A stretch of 64,000 nt of DNA, taken from assembly GCA_031772625.1 (NCBI GenBank), contig CM062817.1, forward strand, positions 884,406,184 through 884,470,183, written 5' to 3'. A program made the position numbers and the translations under genes. The stretch is from Pinus tabuliformis. Taxonomy: Eukaryota; Streptophyta; Pinopsida; Pinales; Pinaceae. A model generated the notes under the pieces. That model saw only the letters and a list, made by a program, of their open reading frames with translations, had not been told where the DNA came from and ran no database searches. Shown piece after piece: positions 46,470 through 58,649 of this stretch (within the stretch, counting starts at the first letter, position 1; each line of letters starts with the position of its first letter).

Positions 46470-48434
46470 AGTTGGATATGATGCCTAGTGGACTAATATG
46501 CATTGAATGTAGGATTGAAGGAGAAAATCAAGGAATTTTGGCAAATACTAAGGTTAAAAATCGAATGGGACAAGGGAGAGGGATTGTAGGAGGTAAATCC
46601 TCCTCATTTACTTCTAACCCATTCGAATATTTCTCCATCCATCACACCAGCTCAGAGTGCAAGCAGCCAAGCCATGAGGATTAGAAGGCAGCTGAGAAAG
46701 TGAGAGACAAAGAGCTAGTTTATCTCGAGTTCGGGAGCCGAGCCTCCCTAATTTTAAGGAAGTCGTTGGGGACTTCAGTTGTATAAGTAGATAGGCCTAG
46801 AGCCTCATTAGGATTCGAATTTTTGTTGTAAAACTCTAAGCTATTTTTGAGCTCCAGACTTGTGAAAGTTTTATTGATGTAATTTTTTGTTTTGGTAATA
46901 AGAATGAATTTTGTTTTGAGCTAGCACTGAGTTAACTCAGAGGGATGAAGACCTTGGGTTAGGGCCCAACCCTAGCAGCCAGGGCTCCTCTTTCTTGTAT
47001 CTGTATGTCCAGATTAGTCTCATAGCTTCATTATCAATTTTCTTTTAGATGTGTTTTCATTGCAAGTAGTGTAGATTGGATTGGTTGTTTATTAGTTTCC
47101 TTCCATTTGTGCCTTACTTTAGTAGCAGGTTATCAGGGATAAAAGGAGTACCACAAGGTTGTCAATGGGTGTCTTGGCCTCATTTCCTCCCTTTGGGATC
47201 ATGATTTGAGGAAGGGACCCTTGTGCAACCCCCAAAACACATATTTCTATTTCTTGCATAAGATTTAAACATTTTACTGTATTTAAGTTAGCATTTGATC
47301 AGTTTTTCGCAGTAGGATTTCATTTCCATCTCTTCTATCTTCAATCTTGTAGTATATCTTATCCATGCTTTCATTCCCTTCAGAAACTTTCCTCAGGCAT
47401 CATGTAGGTAGTTAGTTCATTAATAATTCTTTTTTAGCTTATGAGAATGCTTCTTGTTTACATATATTTTTGGGAATTATACATGTTTTAAGCAGAGTAG
47501 GTGCTTGAGGAGGAGACAAAGACTTCATATCCAACAACCACCTTCCATTCCATCCACCATAGTCATTCCTTGTTTTCACCATTGCCTTCACTAGTTTTCA
47601 TCATTTTTCATAGAAATTCTTCCAAGAAAATTGAGTGAATCCAACCATCCTCTATCTTTGTTGTTGACTTCTGAGTGATCCTAGACCTTTCCTCACTTCA
47701 TTCCACCCATCTACCACCTTCCCTAAGCCTTCCATCACCTCCAACACCTTCCATTTTTCTCTCGGCTATATCATGTATGTTTCTAGTACATCCTGTAGGT
47801 TTTCCTGAAATGGTCTGTTTTGAGGCCGAATTGAGGAAAAACCTCTAGGAAGTCACCAAAATCCTCCCAAGGGTCTCCCACACCATCCAACCATCTCCTA
47901 ACCCTTCCATCCATCCTCCAACATCCTTAATTCACCTGCCACATCACCAAAAGAAATTAGTTTGCATACTTGATTTTGCATGAAAAGATAAAAAGACAAA
48001 AATAGATTTATTCTAGTCCCTTTACTTGCACATTAGTGATGTTTGATGCTTCTTACTTCCATGCTTAGATAGTAGCATTTGGTTCATGTTAATTTAGAAT
48101 TATTGCAAAGCATAGTTTCTTGGCAGTTAATTAGGAAATGGTGTGATTTAGCATTGAATTTTGGTCTTTTCCATTATTGCAGTAGAGTAGCTCTCCCTTA
48201 GAGTAGATTTCCCTTTCTTCCATCAAGAAACCAAGCTTCTTCTGACTCCATAGAAGTCTGGCTTGAAAACCCTAGTGGTCTCTCGCCAGCTGAATCGTGA
48301 CAAAAGGCAGAACCATCACTTTTACTTGTGTATACAACACTATCACCTCCAAGTTTGTACGAACCCCGGGTTGACAAAGTAAAGCTAGTAGCCCAGGAGT
48401 TGCAACATTCTTGCTGTAATATTGGAGCTCATCA
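46470..48434 (+). repeat. Probable 5' LTR of the plus-strand Athila-like element (start uncertain)
   Basis: It ends in ATCA at 48434 directly before the PBS. Near 46760-46830, GGGGACTTCAGTTGTATAAGTAG followed by a leader-like stretch looks like an LTR promoter and transcription start. The left end is not fixed, and no 3' LTR partner was found to the right, so only the right boundary is firm. Confidence 0.5.
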
Positions 48435-48439
48435 ATTTT

Positions 48440-48457
48440 TGGCGCTATTGCTGGGGA
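48440..48457 (+). other. Primer-binding site of the plus-strand Athila-like element
   Basis: TGGCGCTATTGCTGGGGA, two substitutions from TGGCGCCGTTGCCGGGGA. Confidence 0.88.
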
Positions 48458-48736
48458 GATGTCTGATTAATATGTGAATACTACTTCTTTCTTCTATTTC
48501 TTGTCTCTAATATTCTACCATTAGTTTATTTCTGCAAAAGTAATTTAGTTGCTTCCTTTTTTATTCTACATGTTTTGCTTTCCTTTCCATTTTGCAAGCA
48601 AGATCTCAATTCAACAAGTAGTTTTTCATTCAGTTAGTAGTTTTCATTTAGTTATCAATTTCAATTCTGCAAAGTGCTTTCCAAGTTTGAAAAAAAAACA
48701 CAAAACCAACCCAAAAAAAAAATAAAAAATCCTTTC

Positions 48737-49901
48737 ATGCCTCATAGGAATAGGGATAACTTAGGGAAATTTTTGCAAAATACCCCCACTGCATCAAATA
48801 GCCAACCTTCCCTCTTCTTCGATGGTTGTGAACTGGAGGAACCCTTAGGTGAGCAACCTGACATATTTGAAGAACCTACAAGGGAAGAAGAAGAAGAAGA
48901 ACTCGTTCCTACTAAACCAATGGCTAAAAAAAGAAATGACAGAGGGAATGGAGAGAGAGTTGAGGATGCCTTCCCCATCAGGGAAATCAATGGGACACTA
49001 AGATGAAAAATATAATCCTCTCTTCCCTACCTCATTTCCATGGCTTAACCATAGAAGACCCTGACACTTTCCTATTTTATTTTGTTGTTATATGCTGAAC
49101 CTATGACTATACAAATGATGGCATAAGTTAAAACTATTTCCATCTACCCTCAAGCATGCAGCATTGCGCTGGTTCATGGGTTTACTTGGGGATAGTATCA
49201 CAACTTGGGCTCAGATGCAAAAAGCCTTTAACAACAAGTTTCGAGACTACTATCGGTCAAAGGATACTAAAGAGGAAATTTTTAGGATGACCATAGGCAA
49301 TGATGAATCCCTAGAGGATTACGAAGAAATATTCCAGCATAGTTACAAAAGGGACAGGTGCACACTTGACCCTGAGTCACTAAAGTTGATCCTACTTAGT
49401 GGAGTAAGGGAAGATCTTCTGTATAACCTACACTTGTTAGCAGGAGGATATATCTACCTATTACCTTATGAGGATATCAAGATTGTCTTTAGAAACCATT
49501 CTAGGGCAGCTAGGAAAAAGGGTAGGGGTAGTCAACCTATGGTCAATACATCCTCTTCCAACTCATCCATCAAGGGTGAAATTGGAAACATGCTGGAAGA
49601 TTTCAAAAGTGAGATGCTACAAACCCTTGCCTTACAAATGGACATTATGCACATTAAGAGAAAGCAGGAGGAAGTAGAGAGAGCCTTAGCCATTTTTTGT
49701 CCTAGATGCACCAGGAGGCACCCTAGGAATGAATGTCCATTGAATTCTATTGAAATTTGCTCAGTCTGTGAAGAAAACCACTCCACAGACAAGTGCCCTT
49801 CTTTTTCTAGACTCAAAGCTGTATATCAAGGAGCTGAAGGGCTCCTTGAGCAGCTCTGCTACATAAACCAAAGGAGACCTCATGGGCCTAGACCATACTA
49901 G
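48737..49901 (+). pseudogene. gag of the plus-strand Athila-like element
   Basis: ATG 48737 (MPHRNRDNLGKFLQ) aligns with MPRSRDNKGRFIK at 39476, which fixes the start. An acidic N-terminus ends at a TGA (49004-49006). The frame then resumes with a degraded LPHFHGLTIEDPDTFLF and continues in the open stretch 49164-49901: LRWFMGLLGDSITTWAQMQ, then LEDYEEIFQH, and two zinc knuckles CPRCTRRHPRNEC and CSVCEENHSTDKC (CX2CX3HX4C). It ends RRPHGPRPY at 49901. Confidence 0.87.
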
Positions 49902-51230
49902 CAGGGCATGCAAGGGGCATCCCATGCATATTACAACCCCAAACAAACCACATCCATACCTTCTTGGTGACCCCCTTCTCATCCTTCCTGGTCTACACTC
50001 CCTCCTTGGTCCTTTGCATCTCAGTATCACTACCATCCAACTAGCCAATAATTTTAATTATATGCTTTGCCACAACCTCAGTGGAATGCACCACCCCAGG
50101 GGTGGAGGCCCCAATAAAAAATTCTCCAGATTTATTGCCTCCACCACCTGCCCAACCACAACTATTACACTTTTCTCCACCCAAGCAACCCCAGATGCCT
50201 ACCCAGCCAAATCCGAACCTGAAAAATAGATAGGCTCAGCAAGTATACACCGGAGAGACATCATATCCAACTTATGCTATGGAAATCCAGGAGATTAACC
50301 TGAGATCTGGGAGAGTTCTCCCAAATAAAAAACCTCCACCTCCACCTAGGGAAGTTGAGAAAGAAAGAGAGGAAAACATTCTTAAAGTGAATCCACCCTT
50401 TCCTGAAACATTAACCCAACCACTCTAGCCTACCCCAGAAGAGAGTGAACTTCTGGGAGAATTGAAAAATCTATGTGTAAATATTCCACTTCTTTGAGCA
50501 ATAAAATATGTTCCTATTTACAATAAGTTGATTAAGGATAAGTGTTTCAAGCATCTAGGGAGGCGAAGAAGAGATGCCCCTACCGTTAATGTCGTTGGAC
50601 AACTGTTTGAATTAATTCTGGGGTAGGTAATATGTCCAAAGTATTTGGACCTTGGAAGCCCTGTAGTAGATGTGCACATCAATGACACCATTTTCCCACA
50701 CAATTTGATCAATCTTGGGGCTGCGGTTAATGTGATTACCAAGGACACCATGCTCAAGCTCAATCTCCAAGGTTCATTGAGGAAGACCAAAACAATTATG
50801 CAACTTGCAGACTATTCCACAGTGACTCCTAAGGGGATTGTGGAGGATGTGATGGTCTACATTGACTCTTGGGAGTATCCTACAGATTTCCTAGTTCTCC
50901 AGCCTAAGGCTAAGCTTACTGATTACCCTCGCATCCTTGGGAGACCCTGGTTTGCCATTGCCGATGCTTACATTAGCTGCAAAGCTGGGAATATGACCAT
51001 CAAGAATGGGCGTATGTCCAATCAGTTAGTCCTATACTCTCCTACTTAGCCACTTCTAGAGCATGACTTACCTTTATGTTTGGAGGAGGAGGAAGAAGAT
51101 GAAGTTTATTCCACCCAATTTTATACTTTAGAAATGACCATGGGAGGAGGACAACAGGATGAAGATGATTTTATTGAACACATACTCCAAAGTCCAACTC
51201 CAAGTACAATTCCCTTAGAATATGCAGTAA
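49902..51230 (+). pseudogene. Linker and protease of the plus-strand Athila-like element
   Basis: A Pro/Gln-rich linker in several frames leads to EINLRSGRVLPNK (about 50290), as in the partner element. The protease (50645-51049) has LINLGAAVNVITKD at the active site, where the catalytic Asp of D-L-G is replaced by Asn (INLGAA against IDLGAA in the partner). YPRILGRPWFAIADAY follows. Even if expressed, this protease should be inactive. Confidence 0.85.
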
Positions 51231-51682
51231 AGGAAACCTAGAACAATCATCTAATTGACCTATGCTTATCCAATTCCAACCCCCTCCATGTCAAAACCAT
51301 AGAATTCATCTCTGAGTGAACCTTGAAAATTAATCCATCTCTTTCTTCTCTCCAAGAAGAGAAGTTATCCAACATGCTAAAGGAACACCTAGATGCCTTC
51401 GGTTGGAGTTACAAAGAAATGGAGGGAGTACACCCCTCAGTGTGTACTCACCACATATACATCAAAGAAGATTGCAAGCTAGTCTGGCAGCCCTAAAAGA
51501 GGATGAATCTAGCTCTTAAAGATATAGTCAAAGAAGAACTGCAAATACTGCTAGATGTAGGATTCATTTACCCTATCTCTGACAGTGAGTGGGTCTCTCC
51601 TTTGATGTTAGTTCCAAATAAAAATGGTAAGTGGAGTATTTGTGTCGATTACAGGGATTTGAAAAAAGCCACAAATAAGGAC
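51231..51682 (+). pseudogene. Reverse transcriptase, N-terminal part
   Basis: Begins in a segment like HLDAFGWSYKEMEGVHPSVC and continues KDIVKEELQILLDVGFIYP, then NKNGKWSICVDYRDLKKAT. The ORF is cut after NKD by a solo LTR (51683-52722). Stops include TAA at 51495 where the partner has Gln (RQPQRR). Confidence 0.88.
51678..51682 (+). other. Target-site duplication AGGAC (left) of the solo LTR
   Basis: Repeated at 52723-52727. Confidence 0.92.
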
Positions 51683-52722
51683 TGTTATCGGGAAATCTAG
51701 TGTCCACTCGGAGTTACTAGTCCCACTAAGACTAGTAGCTATCTTAGAAACAAACAAACTAAAACTACTTTCGTTTTCCTTTATGAGAAGTAGATAAGAG
51801 GGGAATGAAGGACAACAACCTCAGTCTTGTGCTTGGTTCCTTGCTCGGTTCCTCTCCCTTCTGACAGATCCTTGCCGCGTCTCCTTCGTCTACCCAGCTT
51901 CAAAGAGCACCTGTGGAATCAAAGTAGCATAATACTATCGAAGAACAGAGATCTACAATCATAAACAATATAGGAACATATATATATATATATTGACCAC
52001 ATAAATGCATATATCATCAAACACACAAGAATGTGGAGGAAAACTTGAATAGCTTTATTAATATCAAGAATAGCAAAGAGGATTGCAACCAATTGTTTTG
52101 ACCTAGCGTCATCCTCCAGCATGAAAGCCCTTATTTCACCTCATGAAAAGCTTAGATCACCAAACACTATGATATTCCACCAAGAAACCAACAACACTTC
52201 CTTACAAGATACAAAATTCCAGCCTCTGGATCTCTGGGATGAGGCGTCCATATATAGATGATTGCTGGGGGTGAGTCAGCTTCTAGGATTTTGATTAGTG
52301 TCCTCTCTCTGATAGTTCTTGATTCCACTTGGAGATTGATGATCTCTTACTCATCCCTAGGATAATTCAGAGAGGCAAGTGTCATAGGAGAAGTTTCTGG
52401 AAGATTCCATGACGATCCACCTTGCAAACTATCTCTGCCATTTGTCTACTCTCGCCCATCGCACCCTACATAAGGGCTTTTCAGTATGCATCACACCTTT
52501 TTCACTGAGCAGGTGGGATGCATCGCACCCTCTGCACTGAGCAGTCTGTATGGTCTAGCTTTGACTAGTTCTGAGCAGTTTTCTGTGGAGAAGTTCTGGG
52601 AGATGATGTAATCAGCTGAACTTGTTCTTTTAGGGTGTGAAGCAACACTTTTAGGGACTTAGGAGCCCTTGGTTTATGGACATGTATGATTGGGGTTGCA
52701 GTGCCCAAAAATGTCTATAACA
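51683..52722. mobile_element. Solo LTR (1040 bp) inserted in the RT
   Basis: Begins TGTTATCGGG, ends GTCTATAACA, so TGTTAT is mirrored by ATAACA. It has a perfect 5-bp target duplication AGGAC (51678-51682, 52723-52727) and no internal retrotransposon sequence. The RT frame reads on correctly from NKD to HFPLPFIDHVL once the LTR and one duplication copy are skipped, which fixes both ends. It is the relic of a full element lost by LTR-LTR recombination. Its family differs from the other LTRs here. The strand cannot be set from its ends alone. Confidence 0.93.
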
Positions 52723-53154
52723 AGGACCATTTCCCTCTACCCTTCATTGACCATGTGCTAGATTTCCTGGCAGGGAAAAAGTTTTTCTCTTTCCTAGATG
52801 GATTCAGCGGGTATAACCAAATTCAGATCAGCTCGGAAGACCGGGATAAAACCACCTTCACTTGTCCTTGGGGTAATTTTTCCTATAGATTCCTTCCTTT
52901 TGGCCTATGCAATGCTCCTACCACTTTCCAAAGAACAGTCATGAGTATTTTTGTCGAGTTAGTCCATGATGCGGTGGAAATTTATATGGATGATTTTACA
53001 CCTTATGGCTATGATTTTCAAGAGGATCTGTCCAACCTAGGAAAAATACTGCACAAATGCATTGAAATGAACCTGTCTCTCAGTCCCAAAAAATATGAAT
53101 TCTTGATGACTGCAGGGACCATGCTAGGTCATTCAATATCTCAGCAAGGACTAG
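52723..53154 (+). pseudogene. Reverse transcriptase, catalytic part
   Basis: Resumes HFPLPFIDHVLDFLAGKKFF, then FLDGFSGYNQIQ, FTCPWGNFSYRFLPFGLCNA and the catalytic YMDD (EIYMDDFTPYG, about 52977-53010). The frame slips near 53150, where GGPKQNN in one frame gives way to DPNKITIIQ in the next. Confidence 0.9.
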
Positions 53155-53860
53155 GTGGACCCAAACAAAATAACTATCATCCAAAGGGTCCCACCTCCTC
53201 AAAAGCAGAGAGATGTCAGAATTTTGCTAGGTTTAGCTAGATACTATCAAAGGTTCATAAAGGACTTCAGCAATTTGGCCTCTCCTTTATTTGGTTTGCT
53301 GGCCAGGAACTCTAAGTTTATATGGTCAAAAAGTTGTCAAGAGGCCTTAGACACCCTAAAGAACAAGTTAACCACTGCACCGATTCTCCGAGGCCCAAAT
53401 TGGGCCCTTCCTTTTCATATTCATGCTGATGCCTCACACAAAGCCATAGGAGCAGCCCTAGGTCAGATAGATGAAAAATTGCCTTATGCTACTTACTTTA
53501 TTAGTAAGAATCTATCAAAGGTTGAACTAAATTACACAGCGATCGAAAAGGAACTCCTGGATGTTGTGCATTCATTGAACAAATTTAGTCATTATATTAC
53601 AGGCTATCAAACATTTGTGCATACTGACCATGCCACAATCAAATATTTAATGAATAAATCAGATGTGAATGCTTAGATTATAAGATGGTTACTTTTATTA
53701 CAACAGTTTGATCTAACTATTGTTGATAAGTCGGGTAAGGAAAATGTTGTTGCAGACTTTTTGTCCAGATTAAATTTGCATGCAGGTGAAGAAGGAATGG
53801 TTGATGACCAGTTACTGGATGAGAACTTATTTTCTATTTCAATTCTCTCTCCATAGTTTG
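53155..53860 (+). pseudogene. RNase H and connection region of the plus-strand Athila-like element
   Basis: LLGLARYYQRFIKDFS, then the RNase H with HADASHKAIGAALG (first Asp), LNYTAIEKELLDV (Glu) and FVHTDHATIKYL (second Asp). Stops: TAG at 53674 and another at about 53854 (Trp in the partner). Confidence 0.87.
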
Positions 53861-55185
53861 CTGATATAGCAAACTATTTGGTATCTGCACAGTTCCCATT
53901 GAACTTGTCCTCCAAAGAGAAAAGAAAGATAGTAAGGAAGAGCACCCCCTTCACTTGGATTGGGGGCAATATCTTCAAACTTGGCCCATATCAAATCTTG
54001 AGAAGGTGTGTCAGGGAGAAGGAAGTTTTTGAAATTCTTCTGACTTGTCATGATGGGCCTTGTGGAGGTCACTTTGTAGCAAAGAGGACAACATTCAAAG
54101 TGTTATGAGCAGGTTATTATTGGCCCACTCTTCATCACGATGTGAAAAGATATATTAGTCAGTGTGATCAGTGCCAAAAGATGGGAAGGCCTACTCCAAG
54201 AAATGAAATGACTCTACAGCCTCAAGTGATTTTCGAGCCATTTTACAAGTGGGGCATGGACTTCATTAGACCTATTGACCCTCCTTCCAAAAAAAATCAG
54301 TATATCATTGTGTGCACTGACTATCTGACTAAGTGGGCTGAAACCAAGGCAATTAAGGCAACAACAGAAGAGAAGGTAGATGAGTTCTTAAGGGAGAATG
54401 CATTTTACAAATTTGGGTACCCTAGAGAGCTGGTCACAGACCAAGGTAGCCAGTTTACCTCCAACATGATTGAAGACTTGCTCAGCCAGTACAATATCAA
54501 GCATAGAACCTCCACTCCCTATCATCCACAAGCTAATGGACAAGTAGAGGTGACCAATAGAGCACTGGAGGACATATTGACCAAATTGGTAAGCAGTAGC
54601 AGGAAGGATTGGGCAGATAGACTAGTTGAGGCCACCTAGGCCTATAATACCACCTAGAAGACCACCACTAGATTCACACCCTATTAGCTAGTCTATGGGA
54701 AAAAGTCCTTGTTGTCCATTGAATTTGAGTATAACACATTAAATATGGCAGCCCAACTAGATCTAGATCTCAGTAGTGCACAAAAAGAGAGGTTGCTCCA
54801 GTTGAATGGTTTGGATGAGTTTAGAATGCAGGCCATCCTACATATAGAGGTAATTCAACTTCAGAGGAAGATCGGGCGTGATAAGAACATTAAGGAAAAG
54901 TAATTTCAAGAAGGTGATTGGGCTTTGTTATATGATTCTAGGTATAAAGACTTCAAGGGAAAGTTAAGAACAATATGGCTAGGACCTTATGTTGTAGAAA
55001 TATTCCATGATAATGGTTCAGTACAGATCAAAACCATAGATGAATAGGCCATTCCTTTACTTGTTATTCGACATCGACTGAAGATTTACAAGAGACCATT
55101 GTCAAAACAAGAATTCATTGATGATATCAATAAAACATTGATGGTAGTGGAGCAAGTTTCAACTCCTACCTCATCAAATCATTGA
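53861..55185 (+). pseudogene. Integrase of the plus-strand Athila-like element
   Basis: The HHCC zinc site reads CHDGPCGGHFVAKRTTF ... CDQCQ (about 54045-54180). Core residues are D in MDFIRPID (54257), D in VTDQGSQF (54436) and E in GQVEVTNRALED (54545). The C-terminal part passes several stops (54106, 54637, 54655, 54685, 54901, 55045) and ends SSNH at 55185. Most of these stops align with Trp or Gln in the minus-strand partner. No chromodomain is seen, as expected for Athila/Tat. Confidence 0.88.
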
Positions 55186-55310
55186 GAGAAAAAAGAAAAA
55201 GAAAAATAATAAGGAATCAGATGAAAATCTCCATGAGGCGCATGAGTCCCACTATCGGGTTGAAAACCTCTTGGGGCGGCCCAATGGTGTCAATATAAAA
55301 GAGAGAGAGT

Positions 55311-55347
<37 letters not shown>

Positions 55348-57052
55348 GAGAATAAAAAGATCCGTGGGTGAAGACCTCCCTTGAGGTGCCCAGGAAAAAC
55401 AACTAGGATGAAAACCTCTTAGAGGCAACCTAGTTGTTTTCAAAAAAAAAAGAAAAAAATAAGAGAAAAATCAAGAAAATTTCTATTTTGCAAGTCAACA
55501 AGAAGGAAGATCAAAGAGAAAAAAGGGATCACCAAGAGACCTATTTCACTCAAATTTTATTTTTCCACTCATTTTCACTCATCACTCTACCATTTATATC
55601 ATTTTTTCCACTCCTTTCCTTCAATGTACAAGGGGGTTGTGTTTTCTACAGGATCCCCTATAAACCTACAAGATCCCCTGAAAACATACAGGATGATCCT
55701 GTAGGAATCACAGTCACCCAAAAATCCTACAGGAAGCAACCCTAAAGGATAAAATGACCTGCTATGTCAATAAAATAACACCCCTACATCATCATTCCAT
55801 GGCCATACCTATGTCCAACTTCAGCACCCCTACATTCACACTTAAAAAATATATCAATTTCAAAAAAAAAATCATACTCTTCAAAAAAGAAGGAAACAAA
55901 GAGAAATAGGGAGAATCAGCTGAGTATTCCTCATCCTCCACACTCCTAGTCTCCCTCTCCATCCATGTCACCATCCTCAAACTCCCAGCAAAAGGTATGA
56001 TTAAGAGTTATGAGGGAGAAGCAGCTACAGGACATCCTATATGAAATCATGTAGCAGCCTATCCCACATAATACAAATCCTAAGAAAAAAAAGCTTCCAG
56101 CATGATGATCCAAGAGTAGAAGGGATTCCAAAGCAACAACAACACCATCATCTTCCACCAGGTACTTGCACCACAAAAAAGCATCATAGAACAACAGAAA
56201 AGGGAAGAAGAACAACATGCAGCCAATACACACAACAAGCACCTCCAGTCTTCAACCACTCCAACAAGGTATTAAGCACCACAGGTAAGTAACTTGCTCA
56301 CTCTCTCATGTACATAATGTAGTCAAAATATGTAAAGGTTACGAGTAAGTTGTTTTATAAGCGAAAGGTGGCCAGTTAACTTGGCCACCTTTAATCAGTC
56401 AAAAAAGACAAAACAATTTCTCCTCTCACACGTGGCAGCAGTCAACTCAAAAACAAAAAGGAGAAGGACAAAAGCAGTTAAGGCTACGGAAGCATGAAGT
56501 GGGAGTTGATTACGAGGAAGTGGGGAAAGATGAGGTGGTAATGGGGACCAATGGTCCAAAAATGGAAACCGTACCTCGACTGCCAGCACACCACCTCAAC
56601 CCAAATAACCATATGAGGAAATAATCATTGTCCCCATGCATTCATGCATTCACTTCCTCGAATCTCGTTCTCACAAGTCGCTCTCATACCTAGGAAAACT
56701 ACAACAAGGAAGACACCATCGTTTTTTTGCACAGGAATTCCTATAGGATTGCACATGAAATCATACAGGATTTCACACAGGATTCCTATAGGATACACCA
56801 AGAGAATCTACATGATAGGTCGAGAGGAGTTTCAGAGGGGAAAACTCGAGGATTGACCACATAAAACATTATGAAGAGATAGGATCTGTAATTACATTCC
56901 TCTTTCCAAGTAAATTGAACAAAAAAATCCTCTAGTTTGAGTGAATTTGGCAGTTGTGCAAGAGAATTGTCCACACAGTCATCTCAGTTTTTTACTTTTG
57001 CATTTGAAAATTGTATCAACCATCTCATCTCCTCAAAACCTCACCAACCAAG
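55186..57052 (+). repeat. Pol to third-ORF spacer with simple and short repeats
   Basis: About 1.87 kb, non-coding. Contains three diverged copies of GTTGAAAACCTCTTGGGGCG (about 55258, 55361, 55408), a (GA)n run (55315-55343), and many CCTATAGGAT / TACAGGAT motifs (55640-55740 and 56720-56800). CAGGTAAGT at 56282 is a perfect plant splice-donor match. Confidence 0.65.
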
Positions 57053-57540
57053 ATGACAGGAGGGTTTAATAAGAGGGAGCCCACTAACACTGTGAGAATC
57101 CAACAACACCCTCAGGTACTAGAAATCTTCACAAGGCATAATTGGATGGGGTTTTTCGAAAAATTAAGGGGGTATGATGATGAGGTGGCCCGAGATTTTG
57201 CTCTCTCCCTCATTCCACTCACCAAAGTCCATGCCACTATTGTGGTAAGAGGCCTCTCCATAGAACTCACCCCTGAACTCATCAACAAAGTTACCACACT
57301 TCCCCTAGGAGTACCATGGAGGAAGGAAGACAAAGGAGATAGCCAGGTTTCCAAAAGGAAATTCTTCTTAGAAGGTGAGGAACCCACTAAGGACAAAAAT
57401 GGAGTAAGGAGAGCAAGTATGCCATATCCCTGGAACGAGGTAAGATAACAACTTATCAAATACATTTCATGTGAGGTTAGGTATTTTTATCACTCTAGTA
57501 ATTCCTTTGAAGTAAGAAAAAGGAAAAACCACTATCCACT
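57053..57540 (+). pseudogene. Third ORF (env position) of the plus-strand Athila-like element, truncated
   Basis: ATG 57053 (MTGGFNKREPTNTV) aligns with MTNRVEPNTF of the third ORF at 23090. HNWMGFFEKLRGYDDEVARDF, TIVVRGLSIELTPELI and MPYPWNEV follow, matching the partner's W..F.KKF.G..EEV and HPWDEI blocks. A TAA at 57446 interrupts, but the frame reads on in register (QLIKYISCEVRYFYH) beside the partner's YIIQKFVMCEGRYN. Homology fades by about 57540, so the linker and coiled coil are missing. Two independent elements preserving this domain, start codon and position argue it was a real gene product. Confidence 0.7.
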
Positions 57541-58649
57541 TTTAGAGATCAGGACCTAGCCTTCCTGATGCTCAGAGAGGGCTCTCTCTTTGAGATTTAA
57601 ATTTGTTTAGTTAAGATTTTTTAGTCTAGCTATGATTGTTTAACGGGTTTTGATTTTGTTTGAAATTGTTGGTGGGATCTCTTAAACAGATGGATAAATT
57701 GATGTCTTTCAGACTATCGGGCTATGGATTCAACTGATAAGGAGGTAAGGTTGGATAAACTCACTAAAGCGGGTGTTCCAAGGGTAAGATAGAAGAGTGT
57801 ATTTCAGATATTTTGAGACAGAGGGGTGGAAGGGTTTCACTTGGGGTGAGAGAGAAGTTAAGGGTTCTCATACCCAGATAATGAATGATGAAGGTAGGGG
57901 TAATCAAAATCAAAGGGCAGTTAAGAATCATTTAATCTCGATTATTTGTGAAATCAATTTAAAATAAAGAGAAATTAAGAATTCTTTAATTTAAATTACA
58001 GAAGAAAACATTAAAATGCTAAACTGTTAAATAGAGCGTGATTTAAACAAGTTTTGAAATATATTTCTAGTTATAGCATTTATATTGAAACACATATAAG
58101 ATTATGAATAACTTTGAGAAATTGACAAAGACATATGAAAATACTTGTTTGATATACGTTCAACACATGAATCCTTGGAACAGTCTCATCTTTATTAATC
58201 AATCCAGCTTGCTGGCTCATCAACTGACACAAAAACCTTTTGGTTCTTCTTGATCAAAAATTCTATATAAATGTCTAATACAGTCCACTTTACATACTTC
58301 GAATTGTGAATTATTTATACAAAAAATTATTACAAAATATCTCAAACTAACTTGAGATTTAATCTAGGAAATAGAAATATCTTCTTGCAAGAAGATAGAG
58401 ACAACTATTAAACTGTTTTATGCTGCCCCTTTTATTTTGGTATTGTTGGCTTTTATGGTTTGATTTTATCCCTTTATGCTACTTTGTTGATTGATATTTT
58501 ACGCTGGAATCTTCATTTACTTTTGGCTTTCATCTGATACACTTTGACACTGATACACTTTGACTCTGCTGTTCTGTATTCATCTTTTTACCTAGTTGTT
58601 TCACTTTTACTGTACATTAACCATTTTACTGCATATTTCTCACAGTAAA
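57541..58649. other. Unassigned spacer
   Basis: No domain found. It holds the junction between the truncated plus-strand element and the minus-strand ORF series. A 3' LTR of either could be hidden here, but no matching copy exists in the window. Confidence 0.4.

Larger units (their letters stand above)
48440..57540 (+). mobile_element. Athila-like Ty3/gypsy element, plus strand, internal region
   Basis: Order: PBS, gag, protease, RT (split by a solo LTR), RNase H, integrase, 1.87-kb spacer, third ORF. It is related to the minus-strand element by PBS, gag knuckles, protease/RT/integrase sequence and the third ORF, but clearly diverged. It has many more stops and frameshifts, so it is older or less constrained. 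Sequence after about 57540 no longer aligns with the partner, and no polypurine tract or 3' LTR is seen. Confidence 0.88.

Noticed and set aside
55217-55443. Minus-strand ORFs with Leu-Ser runs
   Set aside because: Produced by the (GA)n run.
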